Below are positions 54,321-64,000 of a stretch of DNA of 64,000 nucleotides, piece by piece; position 1 is the stretch's first letter, and every line of letters starts with the position of its first letter. The translations under genes and the position numbers were made by a program. The DNA is taken from positions 1 through 64,000 of the forward strand of contig JADDOH010023187.1 of NCBI GenBank assembly GCA_016648135.1. Reading direction: 5' to 3'. Below the pieces are notes generated by a model that had not been told where the DNA came from, made no database searches, and saw nothing but the letters and a program-made list of their open reading frames with translations. Source of the stretch: Agrypnia vestita. Taxonomy: Eukaryota > Arthropoda > Insecta > Trichoptera > Phryganeidae.

Positions 54321-55104
54321 CTACCACATGTTGTTTTATTTTTTTAAAGAAAGTTGTTTTAAACCCAGTCTTTTGAGTAAAAACATGTTCTTGTAATAAA
54401 CTGCGACTTACTTAATAAGACATTATATTTATTATACATAGAGAATATAGTTGAATCTTTTCAAAATTATTTGAAAATTAACATGCTCATAGTAATTTTT
54501 GTAAAAAAGTCAAAACTTTTGGAACCAGCCACGGAACTAGGTTATATACCAAGAAATTTACGTTATTTCATGTTTTGGTTATCTGTGTGTATATAAATAT
54601 TTTATTATTCTGTAAGCAGTGAATAGTTTCTGGATTATTGTCCAGAACTTTCGTAGTTTCGGTGTATCAGACCAGCGCTTACATATACATCGAAAACACG
54701 AATACTGCTAAAAAATAAAATATAAAATAAATTTTTACTTGGACACAACAATAATGGGCTTTATACTATGTCATGAAATAGAGATTAAATATAAAGACTT
54801 CGGATGCTGGGTCGTATGGAGATGAGGACCAAAAGCAATCACCGAAGTCATTACTGACACAAGACTAACTGTCTTCGCCATGTCTTCAATGAAATATATA
54901 TCTAAGTAATATCGGACTGTAAAGGAATGGCTCGTACCTAATAAGTATTTTTAATGAGGCCAAGATACATCAATGATTGCAGAAATAACGGTAATAAAAA
55001 TTAGCCTTATTTCAATACTGTGGAGGTTTTAATTATTTTCGGTGAAAAAAGATAATTTAATATTATTCATTGATATGGCAGTTACTTTGTAGTGCGACAT
55101 AATT
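54321..55104. other. unannotated sequence with a LINE scrap
   Basis: AGACTTCGGATGCTGGGTCG at 54786-54850 matches the start of the LINE C-terminus at 35385 at nucleotide level. The rest is AT-rich with no feature. Confidence 0.4.
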
Positions 55105-55148
55105 ATAAACTAAATTGAACTTTGTAATGCAAACACGTTGAGTTATTT

Positions 55149-55199
55149 TAACACGACTATTGTTTCGAGAGGCGCAGTCCCTCTCATCATCAGGTGTTA
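55149..55199 (-). ncRNA. hammerhead-type ribozyme motif (family B, best example)
   Basis: Minus strand: stem I UAACAC, core CUGAUGA, one extra U, stem II GAGAGG-GACUGCG-CCUCUC, GAAA, stem III C-AAUA-G closed by A-U, UC as the cleavage dinucleotide, then GUGUUA pairing with stem I (6 bp). All positions needed for a type-I hammerhead are present, apart from the inserted U. Confidence 0.75.
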
Positions 55200-55292
55200 T
55201 TTGCAACTAACCTAAATACAGAAATTATGAAAATATTTGAGTAGTGTAACGGGTCGCGGAGCAGCAGAATTCGCCAACCAATAATTAATACC

Positions 55293-55553
55293 AACCATTC
55301 GTTTGATAATCGCAGACTAAAACTACTACACTCGGTTCCTCATAAAGGTTTGACGATAAACAATTTGGAAACAGTTGAAATTCAAATGAATTTGAATTCT
55401 GAGAAAAAACTCATAAACAACATCACATTCTTACAAACGTACCTTCCCCTGAAAGACCACATAAAAAAAATTACCCCACTGCTCCGCGACCCGTTACTCT
55501 ACTCAAAAATTTTCATAATTTCTGTATTTACGTTAGTTATAAATTACACCTGA
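55293..55553 (+). pseudogene. Penelope-like endonuclease C-terminus (family B)
   Basis: Reads NHSFDNRRLKLLHSVPHKGL, TINNLETVEIQMNLNSEKKL, then INNITFLQTYLPLKDHIKK. This is the H.F....LLH...KGL.LN.LE..EI ending of Penelope nucleases. The GIY-YIG motif itself is missing, so the copy is 5'-truncated. The frame runs into the right pLTR and ends at TGA 55551-55553, which is the UGA of the hammerhead CUGAUGA box. Confidence 0.75.
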
Positions 55554-55593
55554 TGATGTGAGGGACTCCTCCTTTCCAAATTATAGTCGTGTT
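55545..55593 (+). ncRNA. decayed hammerhead motif (family B, right arm)
   Basis: CACCUGAUGA and UAGUCGUGUUA are kept, but stem II (GUGAGG/CCUUUC) is mismatched and GAAA has become AAAU, so cleavage is not expected. Confidence 0.6.
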
Positions 55594-55785
55594 AAATTAA
55601 CCAACGTGTGTGCATTAAAAGTTCAATTTAGTTTAAATTAAAATAAAGATAATTTGTATTATACTATAATGATTAGAGTTTACTCAAAATGATTAAAAAT
55701 ACGTAGAAATCAAATACATCAGTAAGTAAGTAAGCCTATAAAATATCGAAATTCGTAAAAGATGTAACAAAACGAAGATAACACA

Positions 55786-56034
55786 GACGGTCCCACGTAT
55801 ACTGTCGAATCTGAAAAAATTCAGTTTTCGTTTTACCATCTCAAATTATCCAATGAACTGTATATTTTCGGATAATGTTACAAAAAGTTTAATTTTTCTT
55901 TAATATACGCTTTTTTATAAAGATTTTTTTTTAATTCTGCCCAAAATACAGAATTATTTGGAAGATTTAAGTTAATTTTTTTGAAAAAAAGATGGGGATT
56001 TTTTGCAGATTCGACAGTTTACGTAGGAACCGTC
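55786..56034. mobile_element. 249-bp TIR element
   Basis: The left end GACGGTCCCACGTATACTGT, then CGAATCTGAAAAAAT, is mirrored by the right end: ATTTTTTGCAGATTCGACAG, then TTTACGTAGGAACCGTC. TIRs of about 33 bp with three mismatches. No coding content. The superfamily is not clear. Confidence 0.75.
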
Positions 56035-57818
56035 GATATAATTGAATATTGAATCTATCGCAAAAAAACATTTTCATAAACATTATATTGTATATCTCGG
56101 CTAATCTAAAAGGCTTTAGAAATCATTAAAATTTACATGATAATGTTTATAAAAAAATGTGCTGAAAATCCTAAATAGTTTAAAATTGAACTTCATTTAT
56201 TTAGCTTTGATAAGTTATATTCTTGAACAATATTATAATTATTTTACATAAATAATTAATATTTTCATAATTCCATCGAAGCAAAACTAAATTAAAAAGT
56301 CAAAATAATGTTAATACATACCACAAATAAACGTAATTCAGGATTGAAAAACAATCCGGGCTCTAAAGAAGGTATGCCTACTTACTACATAGAGCGAATC
56401 AGAACAACAAGAAATATCCTTGTCTTCTGTTTTAATTACACTTCATCTTCTCTCGTCTGCTTCGCATTCCTCCCATCTGCTCCTTGTTAGATTAGTTCAG
56501 GAGAAACCAAATATCACATCATGGCAGCGTAATATCAATTTCGCTCGCGTGTTACAGGCAAAATGCGGAATTATGCAAAATTGTATTATGCACGATTTCC
56601 AGTAATTCTATATAATGTGTAAAAGTGTGAAAGAGAGAACGTTACGTACATTAAAATATTAGCATATTACCTTGCAGTCGAACAAAATTTCTAGGCAAGA
56701 CAGCCCACATACATCTTCTCACTTCTTCGTTTCTTCTACGCTTTATGCAACAAAATCAAATACGGTATGAAGAAATATTTATGTTTTCAAAATATTTTGA
56801 GTATGTTCAAAATTTTCAAGAACACGATACTGGATTACTGGATATCCCTAGAGGGACATTATTAATCAAAAATTATTATTAATGTCTTACAGAGACGAAA
56901 ATATTTTTCTTATTTTTTTATTTAATAAATAAATTCATCTCTATGAGACACCTTGAAGATATTTATGTTTCATAAAAGAGTTTTTATTAATGCTTTGCCA
57001 TTATAAATTCATTACTGTTTTATATTATTACAATAATATTACAGATCTTTAATTTAAGATAATAATATATTCAGTAGCCTTATTAAAAACACTTTATTTA
57101 TTTAGTAAGCATTGTATAGAATACGTCAGATAAGTATTTTTTCCGTATTTTTACCCAATTGTTGTAGATATTATATTCAATTCCTAGAAATTATATAAAA
57201 TATCATCTTTACACACATTGCCTGCAACACATTATGCGACGTTCAGGCAGGAACATGCGCGTATTTTAGTGCTTTGAAGAATAACTACTCCTGAATTTAG
57301 CCCTGTATTTTATTAAATATAATATATTAATTTTTAAAATACGCACTCTGACTAGCAAATGGCACAGTGCTTCATAGATGATATTATTTTGTCTTCTAAG
57401 CTAGTAATTCTGCTTTACGCTTTTCTCGTGATGTGGTTAGGATATTGTTGTAGGTGTCAAATATGTCTAAAGATTATTATAATGATTTGTGTTTGTATGA
57501 TTTTTTTTTCTTCAATATTGCGCAATAGTAATAACAATTTGTGGACAAATGTATAAAGAGAAAATATGGTAAGAAAGTATTCTTCAACGTGTAAATTATA
57601 AGCAAATACGTGCGGTAAATTTACTTTGTTATTTTCCTATCTCAAAAAAATAAAATAATTGTACTAAGAACGATATCGGATCACTCACTCGACCATCTTG
57701 GATGGACACTCCGTGTAAAAAAGTAAGGTCTGCCAATGCACAGAGAAACTATGACGGCTTCCCATAGACAAAGGCGAGCGCGTGTGGCATAGTTAAATCG
57801 ACCCGGGTAGGTACCGCT
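56035..57818. other. unannotated AT-rich sequence
   Basis: Open frames at 56308-56605 and 57359-57556 have no recognisable motifs. Confidence 0.4.
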
Positions 57819-57883
57819 CGGTGGCGTGCAGTGGGTATAAACTTAGGTTCTGCTGTGATCGACTGTATACCTATATTAATATA

Positions 57884-57887
<4 letters not shown>

Positions 57888-57921
<34 letters not shown>

Positions 57922-57948
57922 ATATATATATACCTATAAGGGTATATA
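57888..57948. repeat. (TA)n microsatellite
   Basis: ATATAT run interrupted once by CT, within the hAT-type element. Confidence 0.9.
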
Positions 57949-58591
57949 CATTTATTTGAGTTTTTTTAACTGTATATAATGAACTATTTTGAGTAGCTTC
58001 AATCCACAAATATAACTTCACTATAAATAAGTATTTTAAACAAGATTTTCTAAATAAATAAATATTTTATATATCGGTAATACGGCAAAAATTTTCAATA
58101 AATTTCGAAGATGATTTAGACATAACTAAATCCGGGATAATACTTATTTCAGATAAACGTTTCTTTTCACAAAAATAAATCAAACATTTTATGATATCAT
58201 CGATGTCAATTTTGTCGTAAATAATCATTATGGTAGTTACCTGTGACCATTGGATATGACAGATGGTATTTAGTATTTAAATTCACCATAGAAATGACAA
58301 ATAGAATTCACACAAAAAGTTTTGGGTGGAATTTGTAAAAAATATCATTTACGCAATGACGTGAGCGTTGTTCTCACTTGGCATAGGACCTTTCGAAGAA
58401 ACACGCTATTCCATGAAAAATTTACTTGTCTATTACACAAAACTCGCAGATATAGAGCTAAGTAAAAATACACGGTTCGGGACGAGTTTTTTCGACTTGA
58501 CTAGATCTATGGAACAAATATGTTGGGCGCAAACAAGTGAGATAAATGAAGAATTGACATGAAGTTATGTACAGAAAAGTCGAAAAAAAAA

Positions 58592-58719
58592 TGTCTAGCC
58601 GTAGGACGATTTGCGGCTAGAATTTTAAATTGGGAAAAAAAAGACGTGTCACGTTAAACAGAAACGTCAGAAATAAAACTTCTAGGCGTAGGACGAATTA
58701 CGGCTAGAATTTTAAATCA
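58592..58719. repeat. two direct copies of a hairpin repeat
   Basis: TCTAGCCGTAGGACGATTTG and TCTAGGCGTAGGACGAATTA, each followed by CGGCTAGAATTTTAAAT, start about 88 bp apart. Each can fold through CTAGCCG/CGGCTAG. They lie near the right end of the hAT-type element and may be subterminal transposase-binding repeats. Confidence 0.75.
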
Positions 58720-58823
58720 ACCTTTTCTCAAAATAAGGATTATTTAATTAATATTTGTTTCCCAGAATCTTTACTAATGCACAGATTTTTTGCTTATATG
58801 CGCTGCACGCCACTGGTACAGCT

Positions 58824-59895
58824 ATAATTATATGGGACACAATGTGGCTTTTTGGCAAAAACGAAATAACACAAAAAATCTATTTCAAAAAATGCCCTGG
58901 AATGGTCTAGAAAACTGAATTATCGCGAACACAGATATGAAATAAACAAATGGATTCAGTCGATTTTAAAATAGCAAAACAGTTTTTTTTCTTATCACCA
59001 TTCCGACACACCATCTCTGCACCATTGCAAATCGAACGCAGCGTTCAATACCTGTCCAGCGTTCGCCAACCGGGCGCCCGTATTCAAATGTGCTCTTATC
59101 GAACCGACACGATCCGATAGAGGCGGGCTTACATGTTTTTTACCGTTTTTTCTGGAAACCAATTCGCTCCCGCCTCGTTGGCATGATTCTGCTGTTCTCA
59201 GCAAGTGTGATGCATGTAAACTGACTTTGCTAAAATTGTTTTTTGTTCGACAACCCGCTTCCAGCCATTCGAGGAATTAAAACAAAACATTACGTTACCA
59301 ATGAATTAATTGTATGGTGCATATAAAAGAGGTAATAAACAGGATGTAAAAGAACTAATCTACAATACTCTGCAGGTACATGTCTACCTGAGTTAAAAAT
59401 ATTTAAGAAACAATGTCAATTATTTTGTTAAAACACACAATCAATAGTTATGGAGAGAAGTTACATCCAAGATTGCTTTTTTTTCTCAATATTTCTATGA
59501 AACATTACAATATCATGGAGGTAATTTATTTTGAATATTGAAAATTCATTCGCTTCGATAAAAACTAAATAAAACCATAAAGAAATGCAAAATATATTTT
59601 TGTAATACTTATTTAATTTAATTTAACTAGTATTAGGTATTAAAAGAAATGAATTTTTAATATTCAATATAAATTACCTTCATGACAATCTTCGGTACAC
59701 GAAATTACAGGCGGACATTCTAAATAATTTTTATTGGGGGTAATAATAATTTGCATGTAAATCTAGCTGTATATAAATCAAAACAATTGTTTTATGCATG
59801 TAATTTTTTTAAAGAATATTTTTTATTTTTAATATTTTTTTAGTGATGGTATTTCTGGTTGGCATGCAAGTATTCTCAGAAAATTCACCTTGATT
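58824..59895. other. unannotated sequence with a GC-rich block
   Basis: 58995-59215 is GC-rich and open on the minus strand for 69 codons (RVGSIRAHLNTGARLANAGQ part), with no family recognised. It could be an exon of an unknown gene. The rest is AT-rich. Confidence 0.3.
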
Positions 59896-60040
59896 TAGTA
59901 GCCGGCAAAAATAGTGAACAATTTTCGGCATAGTAGGGGAAAGTTTGCGCATGTACATTCCGTACTACTTCACCCCTGAGACCAAAAATTCTGTCTTCTG
60001 CGCAGCTGAAGCCGATGTTGAAGATGTTTGCCGGCTACTG
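59896..60040. mobile_element. 145-bp Tc1/mariner-type MITE, copy 2
   Basis: TAGTAGCCGGCAAAAATAGT on the left and the complement CAGTAGCCGGCAAACATCTT on the right, with a TA after 60040. Same family as 42745-42887, sharing TTTGCGCAT and CTTCTGCGCA internal motifs. The left TA is mutated. Confidence 0.75.
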
Positions 60041-60221
60041 TACAAAGTATTTATAGTCTTCAATAAATTTCGGCGGTGAGTTATGTCTGTGAAAACAGCG
60101 CCATCTGGCGTTGCATCCTGGTAACATTTGTGACGAATATTTTTGCAATAAGATAATCTATTTAAATTATTATTTTAATATCGACAACAAAATAATACGT
60201 TTATATCATTTTGTTGATTTA

Positions 60222-60364
60222 GGGCCGGTTTAATCAACTTGGTTTGTAGTTATCTTTCGTAAAAACCATATTTTTTAAGAAGACGAGTTTTTAATTGATG
60301 GAATACGAAAAAATTGATGGTTTAAACAAAAGTTTTTTATAAACCAAGTTGATGCCACTGGCCC
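60222..60364. mobile_element. 143-bp Harbinger-like MITE
   Basis: The left end GGGCCGGTTTAATCAACTTG and the complement of the right end GGGCCAGTGGCATCAACTTG continue together with GTTT, so the TIRs span about 24 bp. Flanked by TTA and ATA, close to the 3-bp duplications of PIF/Harbinger elements. Confidence 0.65.
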
Positions 60365-63077
60365 ATAGTGATACGGATGACTGCTTTATTGTAATGCCAT
60401 TAATATATTGCATAGAAGACTAAATAGCTATGCGTGATATTAATGAATTATTTGGCCTTGTTCTCATTTTCTAAACAGAAACCTAATGATCTATATCACA
60501 TTTTTTCCATATGAAAATCAAATAAATAAAAAAGAACCCAAACATGAAAAATTTTGCAATAATATTTCTAATCTCGAAGTTGAATATTTCTGGTGAATTT
60601 CGAATAATTAATCCAGAAACAGAAAATATTATCTAGTAATTATATCATATTTATTGCCTTTGAAGTCAATTAATCTTAATTAGCAGCAATAAACATATCC
60701 ATGTCGAGTTATTATTTACGAAACTTTATAATTTATCTTTGGTGGCAATTGATCGTATAATATTTCATCATTTTTTTCTAACAGTTGCTTAGAAGCTTAG
60801 AGAGGGTGGAATTCAAATGAAAAAAGTATAACATATTAACGATATGCTAATAAAAATATTATACTACACTTCGAAAAGGATTTTATATTTTTCAATCTTG
60901 AAACATGAAGTTTTCTATCATTAGGAGTGCTCTAAAATTTCCTTAAACAAATTTACTTCTTTCAAATTTCAGACAAAAGCTATTGTTTAATGGCATTTCA
61001 AGGAACATAAATAGTTTATTTCTGAAGTCTAATTTTGAGGCATTAGCGAAAGTCACTGAGTGCTGAGATGAGACTTCATATAACGAAAAATATTATAAAA
61101 TCATTAAGCATTTCCTTTTGTTTTCATTAATATCGCAGTTGAAAACTAGTCAAATTATGTTATAGCAGTCATCAGTGAAACAGTCAATTTTTATTCCATC
61201 CTTGACATTTAGTGGCCTTAATCAAAAACACGATTCGTAATGCATCTCAGCAAGTTCCAGCCCTGGGTCGCCTTCGATTGTTAATTGATACATTCATGCA
61301 TCTTTTTGCGTACCTACGTATCATCTCCATTCAGCGATATATTATGAAGGGTTGTGCGTGACTTTTAAAAATACTTGATTTCAAATCAATTATCAGTACA
61401 GAAATTAATATTTAACCCTTTGTATTATAAATTGGCCTGTGTAACATTATCATGATTGTCAAAGTTTATAATAAACCATGTAGAAATTATTATAAATATG
61501 TATACAATCTCTCCTAATAATTTATATTTTTGTCTGGTCACATTATGTTCAAGCTTGAAGCTGCCCACAATATACATTAGGAGACCCCTACTTAAACGGA
61601 ATGCGAACTTATAAGTATCTGAGCTGAGTAACATAAATCATAACTTTTGAGAATATTGAAGTTATATAGGTTATTCAAAACAAAAAATTAGCTTCTGAAA
61701 CATTAAATATAAATCAAATTTGTGTTTGGTGCGCTTTTTGCAGTTTGAGAACTTATTAGTTGACTATTAATTATTATTATTTTTTATTTTTTTTTTATTT
61801 ATTTAATATCACAAATAGTTTTCACATATTTTCAAGTCTATTAAAACTATAAACAATGCACTATTTTTCTCGCCGTACCCCTCCAAAAGGAGACAAACTC
61901 TTGTGCGTAAAGAGGAACTATCAGGAGATATTTTCATAAGTTGGAGAGGGATATTTACATAAATAATCTTACTCATTCTTCGATCTTTATTAAATTCAAA
62001 ATCTGAAAAAAATTGAATATCGGTGCAATTAGATATCATATCGATACATTTAAATATGTATCATGTTTTTCAAAATAATTCGAGATGCTTCAAGCGCATT
62101 TAATGCGAACGAGAAAAAGCCTTAATTTTCTAAATTTCTTTATTCTGAGTTACTTCCAAAAACCTGAGCAAGGGCTTTCTATCAACCAATATAAACCTAT
62201 GTGAGAAGATATTTAGAGTTTCAATGCGATTGGGGGACTTAAGAGGATAAGATTTATATACCGCTTTATGGAAGGTGAGAGAGAAATAAAAGTCAACAGT
62301 TAACTATTCTGCGAAATTTATTAAACTTGAATGTAACCGTTCTGTTAGGGTTTATCGTAACTGAGTTTCCACTGATATCAATATTTTTAGAAATTTCAGT
62401 TATTCAATTATAAATTATATTTATATAAATTATATTATGATAGTTTGGGCATGTAGATTATATGAGTAAAAAAATAAGTTTAAGACTTTGCACGATACTG
62501 GAAGATTGGAAATTAAAGCTTAAATAATACACAAAATGTGAACAAGTTAAATGTGTTGATCCTTGAACAGGGTATAATCGACCCTAACTTTAAAAATCAA
62601 TCAGAGAAAGAAACGCTGCCTCAAGCATGCAGGCGTAGCACGCTGCTTACGCTCTCTTATTTATTCCGTCTATGATCCTTCCACCCAATAGAAGCATTTA
62701 ATCTTGTAAGCTAAGATAAAATAAACTTCAGTGTAAATAGTCTATTTCCCTTATTTACTTGTACCTTGTTACATGCTTTGCCATACAAAAAATGACGCTT
62801 GAAATATAGGTAGTGTAGGAATACTTGGTTACACTACTAAATGGTGATCCTCTATGTACCATTGTGGTAACGTATCAAACGTTCCAAAAATGTTTTTTTA
62901 GAATAGAAGATTGTGACGTTTGTTTACCTTTGCGAAGAATAAGCCTGGTTTTGTCATCTCCATTCTCATTAGAACGGTGTTATTACTGTTTCAGTCTAGA
63001 TTATTTGAAGCTTCTACACTTGATTCCTTGAAGTGGTCTCAGACCTCATCACGTGAATATGATTTGTATTCCATTTA
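60365..63077. other. unannotated AT-rich sequence
   Basis: No gene or repeat could be supported. Open frames at 61425-61634, 61809-62039 and 62825-63031 have no recognisable content. Confidence 0.45.
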
Positions 63078-64000
63078 TTAGGTCCTTACATATGAAATTG
63101 GCGTTTTGCCGTACTGGCAAATTTGATTTCAAATATCTTCTCTTTGGTTAGGAATTCCAAATCCAAATTTATACAGCTATTTACTCATGTATTTGTGTTT
63201 TGAAATTATAATTCATTTGTTTTTTTCTTTGCGTAACTCAGTTTACAAAATGAAAAACTTGAAATATCACGATATATACGAGTACGAGTTCCACCGTGGC
63301 ACCAGTGCTGCAGAAACGGCTCGAAGGATTAATGATGTGTATGACGACGGTGCCGCAAAAGAAAACAAAGTGCGTTTTTGGTTCCTACGTTTTCGTTCTG
63401 GAAATTTCGACCTGCAGAACAAGCCCCGTGGACGGCCGGAGACCAAAGTTGATAATGAAGAATTGAAGGCTATTGTGGAAGCGGATCCATTGCAAACCAC
63501 TTCCGAGTTAGCTGCAGGCTGCGGTGTTAGTGATAAAACTGTTTTAATCCACTTGAAGCAAATTGGTAAGGTGAAAAAGCTTGAAAGGTGGGTACCTCAC
63601 GAATTGAGTGAAGCAAATCAACAAACGCGCGTTGACTGCTGCGTTGCATTACTCAACCGGCACAATAATGAAGGGATTTTAAATCGAATCATTACCTGTA
63701 ATGAAAAGTGGATCCTGTACAATAATCGGAAGCGCTCATCGCAATGGCTGAACCCTGCCGAACCAGCCAAACCATGCCCCAAGCGAAAATTGACTCCAAA
63801 AAAGTTACTTGTGAGCGTTTGGTGGACTAGTGCTGGTGTCGTTCACTACAGCTTTCTTAAATCTGGCCAGACGATTACGGCAGATGTCTATTGTCAGCAA
63901 CTGCAAACCATGATGGAAAAGCTAGCTGCTAAACAACCGAGGCTGGTTAATCGCTCTAGGCCACTGCTGCTTCATGATAACGCTAGACCACACACTGCAC
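63078..64000 (+). mobile_element. mariner (cecropia-type) transposon, left part
   Basis: Begins after a TA (63076-63077) with TTAGGTCCTTACATATGAAA, then TTGGCGTTTTGCCGT, consistent with the terminal inverted repeat of cecropia-subfamily mariners. A 172-bp leader precedes the transposase. The right end is outside the window. Confidence 0.85.
63250..64000 (+). CDS. mariner transposase, cut by window edge; first catalytic Asp replaced
   Basis: Starts MKNLKYHDIYEYEFHRGTSA and stays open for 250 codons to the edge. The N-terminal part has the paired helix-turn-helix DNA-binding region (TSAAETARRINDVY; SELAAGCGVSDKTVLIHLKQ), the linker motif WVPHEL at about residues 114-119 and the catalytic core. 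The first aspartate of the DD34D triad should lie in TCDEKWILY, but here the text is TCNEKWILYNN, so residue 151 (63700-63702, AAT) is asparagine. The second aspartate is intact in HDNARPH (residue 243). The third lies beyond the window. Spacing between the first two (91 residues) is normal. The protein should bind DNA but not cut it. It closely resembles cecropia-type transposases of moths, so the copy is young apart from this change. Confidence 0.9.
   Translation, partial: MKNLKYHDIYEYEFHRGTSAAETARRINDVYDDGAAKENKVRFWFLRFRSGNFDLQNKPRGRPETKVDNEELKAIVEADPLQTTSELAAGCGVSDKTVLIHLKQIGKVKKLERWVPHELSEANQQTRVDCCVALLNRHNNEGILNRIITCNEKWILYNNRKRSSQWLNPAEPAKPCPKRKLTPKKLLVSVWWTSAGVVHYSFLKSGQTITADVYCQQLQTMMEKLAAKQPRLVNRSRPLLLHDNARPHTA

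Larger units (their letters stand above)
55105..55637 (+). mobile_element. Penelope-like element (family B) with inverted pLTR arms
   Basis: Arms 55105-55267 and 55478-55637 are reverse complements over about 160 bp (for example GTAACGGGTCGCGGAGCAG against CTGCTCCGCGACCCGTTAC). Each holds a hammerhead motif, intact in the left arm. Between them lies the end of the GIY-YIG protein. The compact 533-bp unit looks like a heavily 5'-truncated copy. Confidence 0.8.
57819..58815. mobile_element. 997-bp hAT-type non-autonomous element
   Basis: The left end CGGTGGCGTGCAGTGGGTAT and the complement of the right end CAGTGGCGTGCAGCGCATAT form the TIR (consensus CAGTGGCGTGCAG). Flanks GTACCGCT (57811-57818) and GTACAGCT (58816-58823) are an 8-bp target duplication with one mismatch, as made by hAT elements. 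Inside are a (TA)n microsatellite and two hairpin repeats. The open frame at 58368-58562 is not recognisably transposase. Confidence 0.75.

Noticed and set aside
58995..59204. GC-rich 69-codon minus-strand open frame as a gene
   Set aside because: No recognised motif and no convincing splice pair. Noted as an unassigned GC-rich block only.
62448..62520. Possible LINE C-terminal scrap (FGHVDYMSKKISL, ILEDW)
   Set aside because: Only a few matching residues and no tail or flanking support.
63267..63500. 77-codon minus-strand open frame
   Set aside because: Antisense to the mariner transposase.

Overview
This is a eukaryotic nuclear window, very probably from an insect and most likely a lepidopteran. 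It is strongly AT-rich with long non-coding spans and has no operon-like gene packing. It is crowded with decayed transposable elements typical of moths and butterflies: a cecropia-type mariner, RTE-, jockey- and CR1-like LINE 3' ends, Penelope-like elements, tRNA-derived SINEs, MITEs and solo LTRs. No complete host gene is visible. The longest open reading frames are transposon remnants or chance frames.

Layout. 1-4900: sparse, with two candidate small exons (about 914-1030 and 3432-3557) and short tandem repeats. 4945-13700: RTE-like LINE pieces, a duplicated 150-bp block, an LTR-like unit (10699-11261) and a tRNA-Arg-like SINE. 13700-22240: mostly featureless AT-rich DNA with several near-perfect hairpins, LINE scraps, a pogo-type MITE (20654 to about 21150) and one candidate 75-nt exon (22163-22237). 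22240-26550: three copies of one SINE family, an unclassified repeat (family X), a copia 5' end (LTR end, primer-binding site and gag start, 25025-25326) and a minus-strand Penelope-like element with a hammerhead motif. 26550-40660: a possible LTR split by a LINE, further LINE 3' ends, a palindromic SINE remnant, a third Penelope pair of arms and a second LTR. 40660-50860: a jockey-like LINE with a tandem-duplicated Penelope fragment, MITEs, LTR copies, a TTAA-flanked element, a Penelope-like element with its GIY-YIG domain split by an insertion, and 48-bp and 102-bp tandem repeats. 50860-64000: an LTR-like promoter with a heat-shock-type element, a CR1-like LINE fragment, a fourth Penelope-like element with the best hammerhead motif, several TIR elements including a 997-bp hAT-type element with an 8-bp duplication, and a mariner whose transposase runs off the right edge.

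The most notable theme is the Penelope-like elements. Three separate families carry a self-cleaving hammerhead-type layout next to the C-terminal end of the GIY-YIG endonuclease remnant. In each, stem I, the CUGANGA box, stem II, GAAA, a 2-bp stem III and the UH cleavage site can all be traced by eye. All three share one extra nucleotide between CUGANGA and stem II. In two families the open frame ends inside the ribozyme. No genes here form a host pathway. The window is a record of repeated insertion and nesting.
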